From Branchiostoma lanceolatum (Eukaryota > Chordata > Leptocardii > Amphioxiformes > Branchiostomatidae), in NCBI RefSeq assembly GCF_035083965.1, contig NC_089724.1:21790474-21854473 (forward strand): DNA of 64,000 nucleotides, read 5' to 3'. Within the stretch, counting starts at the first letter, position 1. Each line of letters starts with the position of its first letter. The position numbers and the translations under genes were made by a program. This document shows positions 32,844 to 44,986 of the stretch, piece by piece. Under the pieces are notes generated by a model. That model was not told the origin of the DNA. It was given only the letters and a program-made list of their open reading frames with translations, and did not search any database.

Positions 32844-35800
32844 ATGGCGGCCACGAGGTAAACATGTGATCTAGAGTCAGTCTGAATTCGTGCCAGATGT
32901 TAGGGCTAAAATGGCATTTAATCGGTCAAGTTGAATCTGCAATTCTTACTTTAAGTACTTGTGACGAAATGGTGGCTTCTGCGACGTTAGTCTTGCCATC
33001 TTGTGCAGAATAACGTAGCATTTTGTATCCCATACTAACGGTGTGGCTATATCCGGTTAGTTGATCTTGATCTTGTGGACGTACCGTTAGTTAAAGTCAC
33101 CAGAACTTCCTTAGAAGGTTCGAGTTAGTTTTCTGGCAGTATCGGAAATCAGAAGCTCTTCTTCAACTTTTTTCGGATTCAATGTTATCTTCACGCACCT
33201 TGTGACTTGTGACGTCAAGGTTCCGTCAGGCATAACACAAAGGCCACCCAACTAAAACTTGCCTGTCCTTTGTTCTCTTTATCTACTAAATTTTTTTTCT
33301 GCCAGGCAGAAACTTTCAAAAAATGTGAAGATCTTACATACCAATATCTGCAGTTTTCCTTATTTTTTTAAAGAATTTGACTGCTCCATTCATGTAACGT
33401 TACTAATCATTTTACATGACCGTACCTGCTCACATTCTTTATAAAATGAACTATTTTCCATGTGGAATGCCAGTAACAGTACCTTAATAAGTAAACTCCA
33501 GCCTTGAAATTTATTTGTAAAAGGCAGGGCAGTTCCATATACATGTAACATCAGACTGTAGACACAACACTTAAAAGTTTAAACAATGGATTTTACAAAC
33601 AAATGGCTGAGGTATTAAGCAAACTACTTAGCCTGTAGTCAAATACAGGTGTGGGCCACCTGTTAGAAGTGTTGGAACTTTGGCCATCATAACACAGATG
33701 CTGTTTTAATGTAATTTCGATTTTTTACAAGTGATTCTGGTCAAAAACATTCCAGATCATCAGAGCAATTGTGAAGAGGACCTGATTGTTACAATGTATG
33801 ACAGGACACACTCGAGGGCGAACTTTGTTTTCCCTCTAACTCTGCAGAGTATGATACTAGATAGATAGATACACAGTGGAATTTTCATCACATCCTTTAA
33901 GTACAAATGTAGGATTGAATTGGAACACTTAACTGTCTAGTGCCAATGTTTGTGAGTCTCAGACACTCCCCACTATCACCACACAGTACTCCCTGTCCAA
34001 CTGTGCCCACAACTGAGCTGACCGGCAGCCAGTGGGACGGAATCGTGCTGGTCACAGATGACCCCTCCAAACTGGACGGCAGTCTGGAAGTCCTGAAGGA
34101 GGCTATCCAGACTTACAAGGAGGTGGGAGCAGTTGGAAGTTGTGAAGATGATATTTTGTTTAAATGCACTTCAGTGACTTGGTACCATGTTGGATAGTCC
34201 ATGGCTTCATGACTAATGATTTCTGCTACTCTACAATTTTTGACTAAAGAAAGTTGGATTATGCGTGGTTTCCAGACGTCTTCTACTCTGCAATTTCATG
34301 ATTATAGAAGGTTTGCTGAAGAAAACAACTTTCAATGACACTGAGTGTTGAGTTTTGACAGGTTTTCGTCTCCTTGTCACATTGACCAGGTTGACAGCGG
34401 TGCGGATGGTCTGGCTGTCGTCATCCCTCTCCCCAGCCTGCCTGCCAAGAGGCTGGTAAGGAAATATTAAACTGTTTCATAGCAGCATGCACCTGCAATA
34501 AACCTTTACATTCCAGGGCTTGAAATTCATTTTTGGATATAGGTGCACTGGTGCACCCAACCCAAAAAATTAGGTGCACAGATAGAATTTTGGGTGCACT
34601 ACATGAAATAAAGTTGAATGTCAGCAAAGCTTGATTATAAGGTTTAACGCTACTGCCTCTCTTAAGAACTTCAATCTTTAATTCAATAGCTAACTTCAGA
34701 ATTTCAAACAAGTAATACATCAAATACAGCGCAACAAAAGGTTGTATCACTTTTTCTGATAGCTACATTTCAAGAATATTCTGTATACTAGTGTACGATA
34801 GTACCTTTACCCTATAGCGTACAAAAATATCTAGGTGCATTGGTGCACCCACAGTCAAAAATTAGGTGCACAGCTCCAATTTTGGGTGCACACAGGTGCA
34901 CATGCACCCACTATTTCGAGCCCTGCATCCCTTTATACATTTTCTGAACTGTTTAGTGTTGGTACAGAACAGTTGGGTTAGAATGTTGAACGAATGTACA
35001 CACAAGAAATTGTACCACCATTGATATGTTAATTATGTTTAGCCATACCTAGTATGGCTCAACATATTGTTTTTGTTCACGTTCTTCTTCTTCTCCTGCC
35101 AAATCTTCAAATGGAATCTACTCCGTCAGTTTTGAGCCAAACGACCTGAAATTTGGCATGTAGGTAAAGATGGCAAATCCCCTCATGCGATTTTTCATTT
35201 CTTTCGAAACAGGCCTTAAAAACATTTTTATGGAGGTTTTTTGGGGCATTTTAGACAATTTTTATATTTTGGGCTCCTGTGCCCTGGTTTTGTAAGCAAG
35301 TGACCTGAAATTCGGTACAAGGGTGCCTTGAACATGTCCCTACAGGACTTCAATCACATTTCTGGTGTACATCACTTCAGAATGCTTCATTTTGGGGATT
35401 TTTGGACCCATTTTCAGACCAAAAACAGGCCAAAAGTGGTATCCACGTTCCATGTTCTATTTGCTGCTGGCCAAGGAATCCATGTTCTATCTAAGGATCC
35501 CCGTGTTCCATTTGCTACTGGCCAAAGAACACTGTTCTATTTAGGTCACCTGAGGTCATATCGCAGGAACACACGCAAGCCTTTGCAGTAAGAAGCTCTT
35601 GGGGTCTCGCAGAACTTGTAGAGAGAATTGTTTTGCACGGGTGATTTTGGAACAGTCCATTTATGCATCAGGAGGGAGATTGTCGAAGTATAATGCTCTC
35701 GCAAATGTTGCCTTTCTACATGCTGTTAATATTTCGATTTGCCCAGGTGTTATTTTGGGACATCCCACTTCTTGCATGGGGAGGAGTATGGCTAAACATG

Positions 35801-38800
35801 CTGTATTTGCTCAGGGGCAAATGACGGCCTTTCTAGTTTCTGTGTGTTTTCTTTTGGAAAATGTGTTGGACTACTTTTCTGTTGTGCCAACGAATAACAT
35901 AATGTTGTATATAAGAGACTGATGCATTCTTTACCCTCCAGATCTATGCCTGTACTGGCCCAGTGACACGCGACATTGATGATGTCCGCAGGTTCTATGA
36001 TGCAGCAAATAAAGGCATGCAGAGGTGGGTGAACGATGATGGACCCAGTCCCTGCCGTAATTTATGCATCAAATTTGTAAAGGGAGTTAAAAAAAGATGC
36101 AAGATTTGAATTATATAAGTCTGGAAGACTGGAATACATTTTGGTAGCAACTACTATTGATGCACAGAAGATAGCAATGCTTGTAGTTCTATATACAGGG
36201 CTTACACCTGTATTTGATCAAATTGTTTGTTGTAATGTTACTTGCTGCGTTGTACCTAAAGATGTAGCCTGGGTGCCATCTAATTACTACTGGGGCTCCT
36301 ACACTCGCTACCCTGAAAAAAATCAGGGTAGCGAGTGTATCAGATGGCATCCAGGCTACTAAAGATGGTAATGCAGGTTGAGATATATATACAGCTGTTT
36401 GAGTGTTTATGTTTTCTCAGGGCCCTGAAGGCTGGATGTAAGTCCCCTCTGTTGGTGTGCCCTGCCCATTTTGCTTATGAACATCCGCGTGGTGTTGCCG
36501 TATGGGGGGCGCTGCACGCTTTGTATGTGGTGAGTACAGGGTTATACTTGGTGCACTATCATTTGGACTTTGTACGTACAGTACTAACTTAGCACAAGTG
36601 TGCGTGCCATCCTTTTTAGCATTGGCTATGGGAGCAAATGAGAGAGCGAAGTAAAAAGGATGGTTCCCAGGCTACTAACTTACAGTAACTTGGACTGTTG
36701 TGATCTAATAACTTAGTTGTTGGAAAAAACAGTGACACCTGAAGCGGGAGGGTTTAGCTTGGTCAGAATGGCAGTAGAAATGCCTTAGACTCATCATTGA
36801 TTGATTCGGTTAATAGTAAGAAAAAATTCTTAATCTCTTCCAATCTTAATTATGTTTACGTCTCCAGCATTAAGATGATTTGTTAGTGTTTTTGATCAGA
36901 TTATTTCTGTGATGTAGCCTATGGAGATCCGCCAGGATGTTCCGGACCGTGCCACCAAGGTCCGTCAGCTTGGGGTGTGGGCCGCCACCGAAGAGGCCGC
37001 CAACAAGATAGCAAAAAGGACTGAGGCATTGGAGAGTGGAAGGTGGGAAAAATCACACACATCTTCTACTTATCAAACACTGAAGGCTGTGATTAGGTTG
37101 AAATCGAGGTAGGCTCTGGAACACGAATTGGCGCAATTCGAGACACGAATTGCGCCACGTAGAGGCGCAATTCGTGGCGCGCAAAGCGCCACCAGGGGGC
37201 TAAACTCGAGATCTCGAATTCGTCCGCGCGGAAGCATATCAAATGTTAACGAAATTGACAAAGGTCGTCAGGTAAGTTAAAAAATAAAGCGATTGTAGAA
37301 AAACATTGTTAAAAAAACTGCTAAAAATATATAACGATATTGTGTTGCTATAGTATGTTTTGATGTTCTATGTGCAGTCAGCAAGATATTGATAATTATT
37401 ACTTTTGGAACATGTTCGTCGTAAAATCTCGGATGTTTTCGGAAATAGTCGGCTCGTAAGAACTGCAATGATTCCTGGGATAGCATCATATTTTCATGGT
37501 CGCCATTTTGTTGTTTGTTGTGGTGAATGTCTACGTAGTTTTAGTCTGATTTATCAGACCCCGACTTTAGTGTAATGTTCGCTTTGTTGAACTAATTCTA
37601 TCTGCCGTGAGTAAAGTAGCTTCAGCAGGAAACCTATGCCATGGTCGTGAATAAAGGATGTATTATTTGTACAATTTCGATTCTGAAACTGGAGCAAAGA
37701 AATTAAGAATGTTACTAATACTAGTACTTAGAACACACACTATCCCATTCTTGCCACTATTTTGTTACAATGCACTTGTATAAATTTATTATTATTATCA
37801 GCCCCGTAACCAGGTCCTGTAACAGCAAATTAAACAGAATGTTATTGACATAAACGATTATAAACAAAGCAACAATTGCTGGCTGAAATTGCTACACGAT
37901 AAGTTAAATATTCAACAGAATTCGTAAATATGCACTTCGCTCCACCTCTGGTTGGACGAATACATTTACTCCTTGCTCTGTGCGTGTTTTGTATTACGAG
38001 TAGCTGACTACAATATATCATAAGTTAATTTTAAAAGAATGGCTAAATCGCAAGACGATACTCGGGTCCGTGTTTCGTAAATATGCGCTTCGCTGCCACC
38101 GCTGGTTGGACATATACATGTAGTTACGTAACTCATGATGTCAGTACATTGCTGGCTTCGCGTTGTCCCTTCCGGGTGGACGAATTCGAGATCTCGAGTT
38201 GAGCCACCTGGTGGCGCTATGCGAGCCATGTCAGTGCCGGTTTTGTATTAGGCTTCGCGCTACCGCTTCCGCGTGGACGAATTCGAGATCTCGAGTTTAG
38301 CCCCCTGGTGGCGCTTTGCGCGCCACGACTTGCGCCTCTACGTGGCGCAATTCGTGTCTCGAATTGCGCCAATTCGTGTTCCATGGCCTACCTGTGAAAT
38401 CTGCAAGAGGAGCTGTCTGTGGACTATCTCTCTGTTGATATCATTTTATAACTCTAGTATATAGCTCGATATGGGTGGTCATGTTAAGTTGTGCCATATG
38501 ACTGATTGAATGACAAAGACCAGCAGTCCAATCAACTAACGGTGTCATTGCTGCAGCTATTTTTACCTAACTTTGGCATATCTATGTATGAAGGACAACC
38601 AGTAGGAAATTAATTGAGTGGAGCATTGTGCGTCTGCTAACAAATGTGTTTGTCATCTAATCTCCTTCATACCCTGTCCAGGATTGTTGCGCGTGACATT
38701 GGGGGCTCGGACCCAGAGCGCATGGCGGCACAGCGGGTGGTGGAGTACCTGCAGGAGAAGTTCAAGGACACTCCCATCAAGATGAGCGTGACCTCTAACC

Positions 38801-41800
38801 AGGATGAGTTGGTGGAGAAATACCCTCTCTTGGCCGCAGTCAACCGCTGTGCCAGAGGTATTGTGACCTACATGTATCTGGAGAAATGTCCTAGGACTAA
38901 GAGAACACAACTGTGCCAAGTCCTAATGTCTCTGCAACAGAAGTGTCAGATTTAAGTATCAATGTGAAGCATGTTTTTGTTAAACTTATTCATTGGTTAG
39001 CTGTTCTGACTTTTGAAATTAGCATGAAGTATTTTGCTTCGTCAAATAGATTTTATTCATATTTTGTAGTTAAGCAGTTTGTTGTATTGTAGAAGAAACA
39101 TAATTTCCTTATTGTACATATAGAAAGGCTTGTTTTTCTGTATAATAGATTACCTAGTAATCATTGGTGAATATTTCCAGCCGTGCCCCGTCACCACGGG
39201 CGAGTTATCCACCTGGAGTACACCGGCGAGGGGGAGGTGGACAAGACGCTGCTGCTGGTGGGGAAGGTAACTATACAGGGCCTGTTTTTTTCATTTTATA
39301 TTTTATATTCAAGTAAGCTGGCAATACAGATGTAGTGGTGGTGCACTCAAAATACAAACTTATATCAACGCCACCACACAACAATTTTCTGATACAGGAG
39401 TCCCTTGACCACTTTGCCACATCAGTAGTATCAAATACAATGTAATAACTTTGACTTTAGGTGCAGCCAAACTGCCCTATACCCTGATGTTGTGTATTGT
39501 GTGTGTTTCAGGGCATCACATATGACACAGGTGGTGCAGATATCAAGGCCGGGGGAGTGATGGCAGGCATGCACAGGGACAAGTGTGGGGCCGCCGCTGT
39601 GGCAGGCTTCTTCCAGGTACACTACAGCTCAGACAACTTTGTGACTGGGTTAACATTGTTTCAGGGCTCTAGAATTCTTCTGTTATTGGGGTCTACATTT
39701 TTAAATACAGTCAATCCTGGTTGGGCAACCGCCTGGCACAAGCCACATTAAGACAGCCCTGTCCATTTTCACATAGCTAACCTGTCCTCAACAACCTTTT
39801 TCCTCAGTGCCTTGAGTGGTTGCTGAATCCAGGTTTGACTTAGAGGTTGATGAAGGCTAGACATCCAGGTAATAAGATACGCCAAAAATAATTACTCAAG
39901 CAACTGGATAAGATTTTGAAACAGTCAGACGTTTCAGACAGTATCCACTGTCTTTCGTCAGTGACTAACGATAGGACTGAGAACACCAGGTTTTATACCA
40001 AAACTCTGAATAGATATGTTAATGAGGTAAAGACAATTTAGGATGTCTTGAAGTAGTCTTCAAAAAGAAGATTAATTCAAGACAAAGTTATGCCAATAGT
40101 TCAATTAGCTACTGTTGTTCTAGTACAGTAACTAAATGTTGCTTGTCCGGGGGTGGGGGGTGGTGGGCAGTGCATTATCCCAGGTGCCTGAAAGTTGAAC
40201 GCGTAGACCCCCTTTCCTGTTGAGGGCGGGGTTGTACATCCTCTCATATATTGCTTCTCTAATTCCCCGTTCGAACCAGCGTTCTTCACGATCTAGGATG
40301 TCCGTGGATTCGAAATTGAATGAGTGTCCCTGGTTGTGTTTTAGATGGTGGTAAATGGCAGAGGAGTAGCGGTTAGCGCTCTTTCTGCAATGTTCCTTGT
40401 ACCTTTCTTTTAGTGGTCGACTTGTCTCCCCAATGTACATGTTATTGCAGTTCGGTTCCTCACATTTCAGTTTGTAGATGACATTGGCTTTGATGCCTTT
40501 TTCAGGCCTGTCTTTTGGATGGACTAGTTTCTGCCTGAGAGTTGAGTGAGGTTTGAAGTTAGTGGCAATGTTGAAGTTTTGGAAGATACGTCTGAGTTTT
40601 TCCGATACTCCTTGGACGTAGGGAATGGTAATGTTGACCTTGTTTCTGTTGGTCAATGGTCTGCACTTGAGTGTTTTCTTAGACTGGTCAGAAGGTTTGA
40701 GGGCCTTGTTGAAGGTCCAATTTTGGTAGCCACACTTGGCTAAAGCCACACGGAGATGTCTGTGTTCTTCTGTTTTTGCTTCGTCTGAGGTAATGACATT
40801 GTCTGCTCGATGGAAGAGAGTTTTAATCACTGCTAGTTTGTGTTCCAAAGGGTGATGGGAATCAAAGGCAAGATATTGATCAGTGTGGGTCGGTTTCCTG
40901 TACACTTCGAACTGAAGGTTGCCATCCTTCTCTATGATGGTTTTGGTGTCTAAGAAGGGGAGCATGTTGTTTTGACACGACTCCTGTGTGAACTTGATGT
41001 TGTCATCTACCTGGTTAATATGGTCAAAGAAGTCATCAGCTACTCTCTTCTTTAGCCTACACCAAGTGTCGTCTACATAGCGAAACCAGTTTGCTGGGGG
41101 AGGGCCATTGAAAGTACTGAGGGCTTTGTTCTCAAACTTCTCCATATACAGGTTCACAACAATGGGCGATACCGGTGATCCCATAGCACAGCCGTGCACT
41201 TGCTGGAAAAACTGTTGTTTATAAGTGAAATAAGTGCACCCTAGGCAGAGTTCTAGCAGTTCACATATGTGGTCCACGGAGAGTTTGGTTCTGTCTGCAA
41301 GTGTGTCGTCGGCCTCCAAGGCTTCCCTAACTACTGATACTGCCTCCTTAGGGGGTATGCAAGTGAAAAGCGAGCACACATCATATGAAGTGATGATTTC
41401 ATCTTCTGCTACAGTGATGTCTTTGATTTTTTGGACGAAGTCTGCACTATTCTGTACATGGTGTTGAGACTTTCCCACCAACGGTCCCAAGATCTTAGCC
41501 AGATGACCTGCTAGGTTATAAGTGACAGATCCTATACCGGATACTATGGGTCGTAGAGGGACACCGGGTTTGTGGATTTTGGGAAGGCCGTAGAATGCTG
41601 GGGGTTGTTCTGTATTGGGATTGAGCTTGAAATAGGTGGCCTGGTCCAGAAACTCGTCATCTTTCAATTTCTCGAGAGCTTTATGGATTTCCTTTTTGAA
41701 CTTGTTTGTGGGGTTCTTTTTCAAGGGCCTGTATGTGTCTTTGTCCCCTAATAGGTCTTGAACTTTTCTGTCATACTGTTCTCTGTCTAAGACTACTGTG

Positions 41801-44800
41801 CATCTGCCCTTGTCCGCGGGAAGGATCACTATGTCTTGATTAGTGGCCAAATCCTTGAGCGCAGTTTGTTCTTCCCGGGTGATGTTGCTAGAAGGGCGTA
41901 AACTGACAGGAGTGACACTTACCTTGAGGCACCGCAAACTGAAGCGTAGATGGTTCCGGTAGTCCACAATCTTCCTGCTGGTGTTCTCCAGATCCCTCAC
42001 TGAGCTTAGGCAAAACTTACCGTATTGATCCTTGATACGTTGATGAAGGTTAGACATCCAGGTAATAAGATACGCCAAAAATAATTACTCAAGCAACTGG
42101 ATAAGATTTTGAAACAGTCAGACGTTTCAGACAGTATCCACTGTCTTTCGTCAGTGACTAACGATAGGACTGAGAACACCAGGTTTTATACCAAAATGTC
42201 TGTTCTTAGTGTACTGCTAGTGGCTAGGTATACCAAAACTTCATATGACCATGTGTCTAGTGAGGTATAGACATTGACAATAAGTCAACTTCTTTGTTAG
42301 GTCCTGAATGCGTTCCGTCCCAAGAAGCTGCGGGTGCTGGGTATGCTGGCCATGGTGAGGAACAGTGTGGGGGCAGGTACGTCACAGGGTTCAAACTCTA
42401 TGTTGTTAACTTAAAGTTTCTTCTCACATGGAATGGAAACACATTGTTTTCTCTGTCCCTGTTATGTCTCCTTTGCAAGCTGACCATCTGGAGTCATTTC
42501 TGCATTTCAAAGCTAAGGCAAGGCAAAAGCTCATGTGCAAGGATGACTTGGGCCAATACCCCAAGGTTAAAGCTCTTGCATTATCCTATTCTCACTTCTG
42601 ACAGATGGTCAACAGCATGTCACAATGCTCACACCCTGGATTAATCTCTGCCCTTTGTAAAAATACTACAGAGAATATACAGTGGCAATTGTGACAAAAC
42701 TGTCAAAAACATCCTTTCACAAAACTAGAGACTATTTTCTCCACACACTTTAACATAAACTTGTGGGTCTCCAGTGTGTGTCACATACAAGTCCAGGTAC
42801 TATGTGTGGCCCAAATGTCTTTATTTTACAGACAGCTACGTGGCAGATGAGCTGATCACGTCCCGTGCGGGGGTGCGTGTCCGCGTGGGGAACACCGACG
42901 CGGAGGGGCGGATGGCGATGACGGACCCTCTGTGTGAGATGAAGGAACGTGCGCTGAAGGAGACCAACCCCGAGCTCTTCACCATAGCAACCCTGACGGG
43001 CCACGCCATCCGCGCCATGGGACCCAACTACTCTGTAAGGATGTTTATATGGTAGAATTATCATCATAATCATGGATTTCTTAAAGGAATACTAATAACT
43101 TCAGATGACAAAATTGTTTTTCAGTAATGATGTACATCTGTATAGGAATCCATATATATCATATAATGTTTATACAGTACAACACTAAGTAAACATTAAT
43201 GCAATAATGCCATTCATAAAGCCAAGTTAGTAAACTAGACTTCTTAAAATGTTAAAAAATGTTCTTACTATGTTAGTTGATCAGCAGTTGTAGATGTCTT
43301 ACTTACAGGGAATGTAGAAACATTAGTATGTGAAACCAAGGTCACTAGAACCTCCATGGTGAAATGTTTTACTTCAGTCGAATATAACCTCCTTGCTTGC
43401 TTGCGTTGTGTCATGTATCTGTCTCTCCTCCTCAGATCATCATGGACAACGGCCCTGCCCGAAAGCTGCAGACAGCCCAACAGATGCAGCAGGGTTAGTT
43501 TGGCGTTCCCTTTTGTTCTTAACTAATTTTGATGGCCTTTTAGGTATATGTTTTGGGTTTATGTATACAAAATATTTCTAGGGCTTTCATTAACTAGGTA
43601 TCAGATACTGATATGTGGATACATACAATGTACATCTATGCTCAAAGTTTTCAGTCCCTTTCCACTTTGGGCTCCACAGTTATTCCCAACATTCACCAGC
43701 ATGTGTTATAACAGTTGTTTTCCCTGCTATTTTTTATTTCCTCTTCTGTAGTTGGCCATGAGTTTGCTGACCCATTTGAGATCTCCACTCTGCGTAGGGA
43801 GGTATGTTATGTCATTGCACAAATGAGTGTGTAGTTAAACATTGGATTCAAGTAAGAAAAAGATGATGAATAGAAATATGTAAACAGAAATTATGAAGTT
43901 ATGTAGAGTCAGCCAAAGAGTTGTAAAGTGGCTTGCCAAGGTGGTTCTTTGTTGAATTACAGCATCTACCTGTTTTTGACACAGTGATGTTTTAAGTCTT
44001 ACATCCATGTCCGTAGAGTCCGTCCTCATATCTTTACAACATTTTCACACACTTTGTACAATGTAGTAAACATAAAAGACTATTTGTCTAGTAAGAGTGA
44101 AGGTAGGTTCATCATTAAACCAAGTTTACATTTGCTCATGTCAGGACTTTGACTTTGTCCGTGCTCCGTCTGAGTACGAGGACGTCCTGCAGTGCAACAA
44201 CCAGCCGTCCTCCGCGACGCCCCGCGGTCACCAGTTCCCCGCCGCCTTCATGATGCGATCCTCCGGACTGGACAAGGTCAGGGTTTAATGTTTTTTGTTT
44301 ATTTGCATATGTTGAACTAGACGTCTGCCCCCCTTCATGTTTTTTGTCCTGTATAGGCTATAGCCGTTAATGAATATTTGAACATGTTCAAGCCTATGTG
44401 GCTTTTCGTTGGCATCCCCCCGAAACTTGATAATATGAATGATTTAACCAAATTGTACATTATCAAAACTAAACAAAATTAACAAAAGAAATAAGTTAAA
44501 ACTATACCAGGGTCATGTCTATGATATCATGTGGATGTCTAGCGTGCCTCTGACGACGAGGTTGTGTTTTTATCAGAATGGGTAGGTTGGTTTGTGGATG
44601 GTGAGCTTGCACTCTTTGAATGATTTCACCTGAGCTACAAGTCCTTCTGTTTCCAAACATTTTCATTGTGTACATTAAGGATTAATAGAACTATATAATA
44701 GAGAAAAGCTTTATTAATAATCATCTACAAATTTACTGCCGAAGCTTATTGTCCTTTCTGCTGCTCAGTCTGCCAATTGAGATATAAAAACATAGAAATG

Positions 44801-44986
44801 TCCCTAGTACAAGTGAGCTGTTACTTAATTGCCTGAATGTTCCCCCTCCAGCATGGCTGTGACTCGGCCAACCCCCTGCCCTACTCTCACATGGACATCG
44901 CCGGATCCTCCGGACCCTTCCCAGGTATCCCCACCGGCGCGCCCATCATCGCTATGGCAGCCAAGTACATCTACCCCCGGCTGTGA
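32844..44986 (+). CDS. M17-family leucyl aminopeptidase-like protein, complete, 517 aa
   Basis: A probable zinc exopeptidase that removes N-terminal residues in the cytosol. Fifteen exons join in phase: 32844-32857, 33987-34122, 34390-34455, 35942-36024, 36421-36529, 36918-37042, 38682-38857, 39181-39266, 39512-39616, 42301-42376, 42832-43034, 43436-43493, 43752-43801, 44145-44276 and 44852-44986. The two-metal site is intact: VGK-GITYDTGG (K265, D270), K277, D288 and NTDAEGR (346-352, with D348 and E350). The first exon has only 14 coding bases. The C-terminus (HMDIAGSSGPFPG) and the HGCDS/DTGG variants differ from LAP3 and NPEPL1 as I know them. The closest remembered relatives are the nematode W07G4.4-type aminopeptidases, so no symbol is given. 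AATAAA at 45263-45268 follows. Confidence 0.9.
34514..34925. mobile_element. 412-bp MITE, intact relative of 1,428-3,076
   Basis: The ends CAGGGCTTGAAAT and ATTTCGAGCCCTG are inverted. The interior carries the same GGTGCAC-rich blocks and the same centre (CATTTCAAGAATATTCTGTA) as the interrupted copy, but lacks the 1.3-kb insert. It lies in aminopeptidase intron 3. Confidence 0.72.
35040..35930. repeat. Dispersed repeat, inverted relative of 22,651-24,160
   Basis: Matching blocks include the TTCTTCTTCTCCTGCC stretch and CAAATCTTCAAAT at one end, and GTTATTTTGGGACATCCCAC near 35,750 at the other. A hairpin AGCCATACctaGTATGGCT marks one end. It holds no protein-coding features. Confidence 0.55.
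36264..36359. repeat. 96-bp foldback hairpin in aminopeptidase intron 5
   Basis: GTAGCCTGGGTGCCATCT pairs with the inverted AGATGGCATCCAGGCTAC, and inner arms TACACTCGCTACCCTGA/TCAGGGTAGCGAGTGTA surround a short A run. It is a snap-back element or hairpin MITE. Confidence 0.8.
37106..38394. mobile_element. 1.29-kb element with ~125-bp terminal inverted repeats
   Basis: Arms at about 37,107-37,232 and 38,268-38,393 are inverted copies starting AGGTAGGC and continuing GGAACACGAATTGGCGC. They are rich in GAATTGCGCC and CTCGAGATCTCGAATTCG words. TGAAATC flanks both sides (37099-37105 and 38395-38401), giving a 7-bp duplication if the outermost base is part of the element. Part of the right arm is duplicated at 38,155-38,225. 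No transposase is visible. Confidence 0.75.
39922..39967 (-). ncRNA. Hammerhead-ribozyme-like motif, downstream repeat copy
   Basis: On the element's sense strand the order is TAGTCA, CTGACGA, one unpaired A, AGACAG-loop-CTGTCT, GAAAC, GTC, TGACTG. Stem I (TAGTCA/TGACTG, one wobble) and stem II (6 bp) form around the CUGANGA/GAAA core, with a GUC cleavage site. Stem III is only the palindrome ACGU, which could pair only between two molecules. The extra A before stem II departs from the consensus. Confidence 0.6.
40132..42057 (-). CDS. Penelope-like reverse transcriptase with GIY-YIG endonuclease
   Basis: An open frame of 641 codons from the first ATG (42057), with no stops. The reverse transcriptase part shows ILPADKG, GLPKIHKP, LRPIVS, the fingers/palm block SYDVCSLFT, GCAMGSPVSP and the catalytic YVDD (in FRYVDDTW). 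The C-terminal GIY-YIG nuclease shows VIYKLKC, a CEEPNCNNMYIGET insert and RYKEHCR, as in endonuclease-bearing Penelope elements. The frame begins inside the upstream flanking repeat. LRFSLRCLK is followed almost at once by SNITREE, so a stretch of the usual N-terminal region seems to be missing. The frame is otherwise intact and may have been active recently. Confidence 0.93.
   Translation of the reverse strand: MSNLHQRIKDQYGKFCLSSVRDLENTSRKIVDYRNHLRFSLRCLKVSVTPVSLRPSSNITREEQTALKDLATNQDIVILPADKGRCTVVLDREQYDRKVQDLLGDKDTYRPLKKNPTNKFKKEIHKALEKLKDDEFLDQATYFKLNPNTEQPPAFYGLPKIHKPGVPLRPIVSGIGSVTYNLAGHLAKILGPLVGKSQHHVQNSADFVQKIKDITVAEDEIITSYDVCSLFTCIPPKEAVSVVREALEADDTLADRTKLSVDHICELLELCLGCTYFTYKQQFFQQVHGCAMGSPVSPIVVNLYMEKFENKALSTFNGPPPANWFRYVDDTWCRLKKRVADDFFDHINQVDDNIKFTQESCQNNMLPFLDTKTIIEKDGNLQFEVYRKPTHTDQYLAFDSHHPLEHKLAVIKTLFHRADNVITSDEAKTEEHRHLRVALAKCGYQNWTFNKALKPSDQSKKTLKCRPLTNRNKVNITIPYVQGVSEKLRRIFQNFNIATNFKPHSTLRQKLVHPKDRPEKGIKANVIYKLKCEEPNCNNMYIGETSRPLKERYKEHCRKSANRYSSAIYHHLKHNQGHSFNFESTDILDREERWFERGIREAIYERMYNPALNRKGGLRVQLSGTWDNALPTTPHPRTSNI
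42115..42160 (-). ncRNA. Hammerhead-ribozyme-like motif, upstream repeat copy
   Basis: Sequence and fold match the copy at 39922-39967: core CTGACGA and GAAA, GTC cleavage site, 6-bp stems I and II, palindromic ACGT at stem III. A motif in each flanking repeat could release a unit-length element RNA. Confidence 0.6.

Larger units (their letters stand above)
39846..42196 (-). mobile_element. Penelope-like retroelement with 158-bp flanking direct repeats
   Basis: Two direct repeats (39846-40003 and 42039-42196, both 158 bp and nearly identical) bracket a single minus-strand reading frame. This is the layout of Penelope-like elements, whose flanking repeats (pseudo-LTRs) arise from partly tandem copies. 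It sits in aminopeptidase intron 9, antisense to the host gene. Related repeat fragments lie at about 50,921-51,140 and 55,500-55,600. Confidence 0.88.

Noticed and set aside
40546..40743. Plus-strand frame within the retroelement
   Set aside because: It is an antisense shadow of the reverse transcriptase frame.
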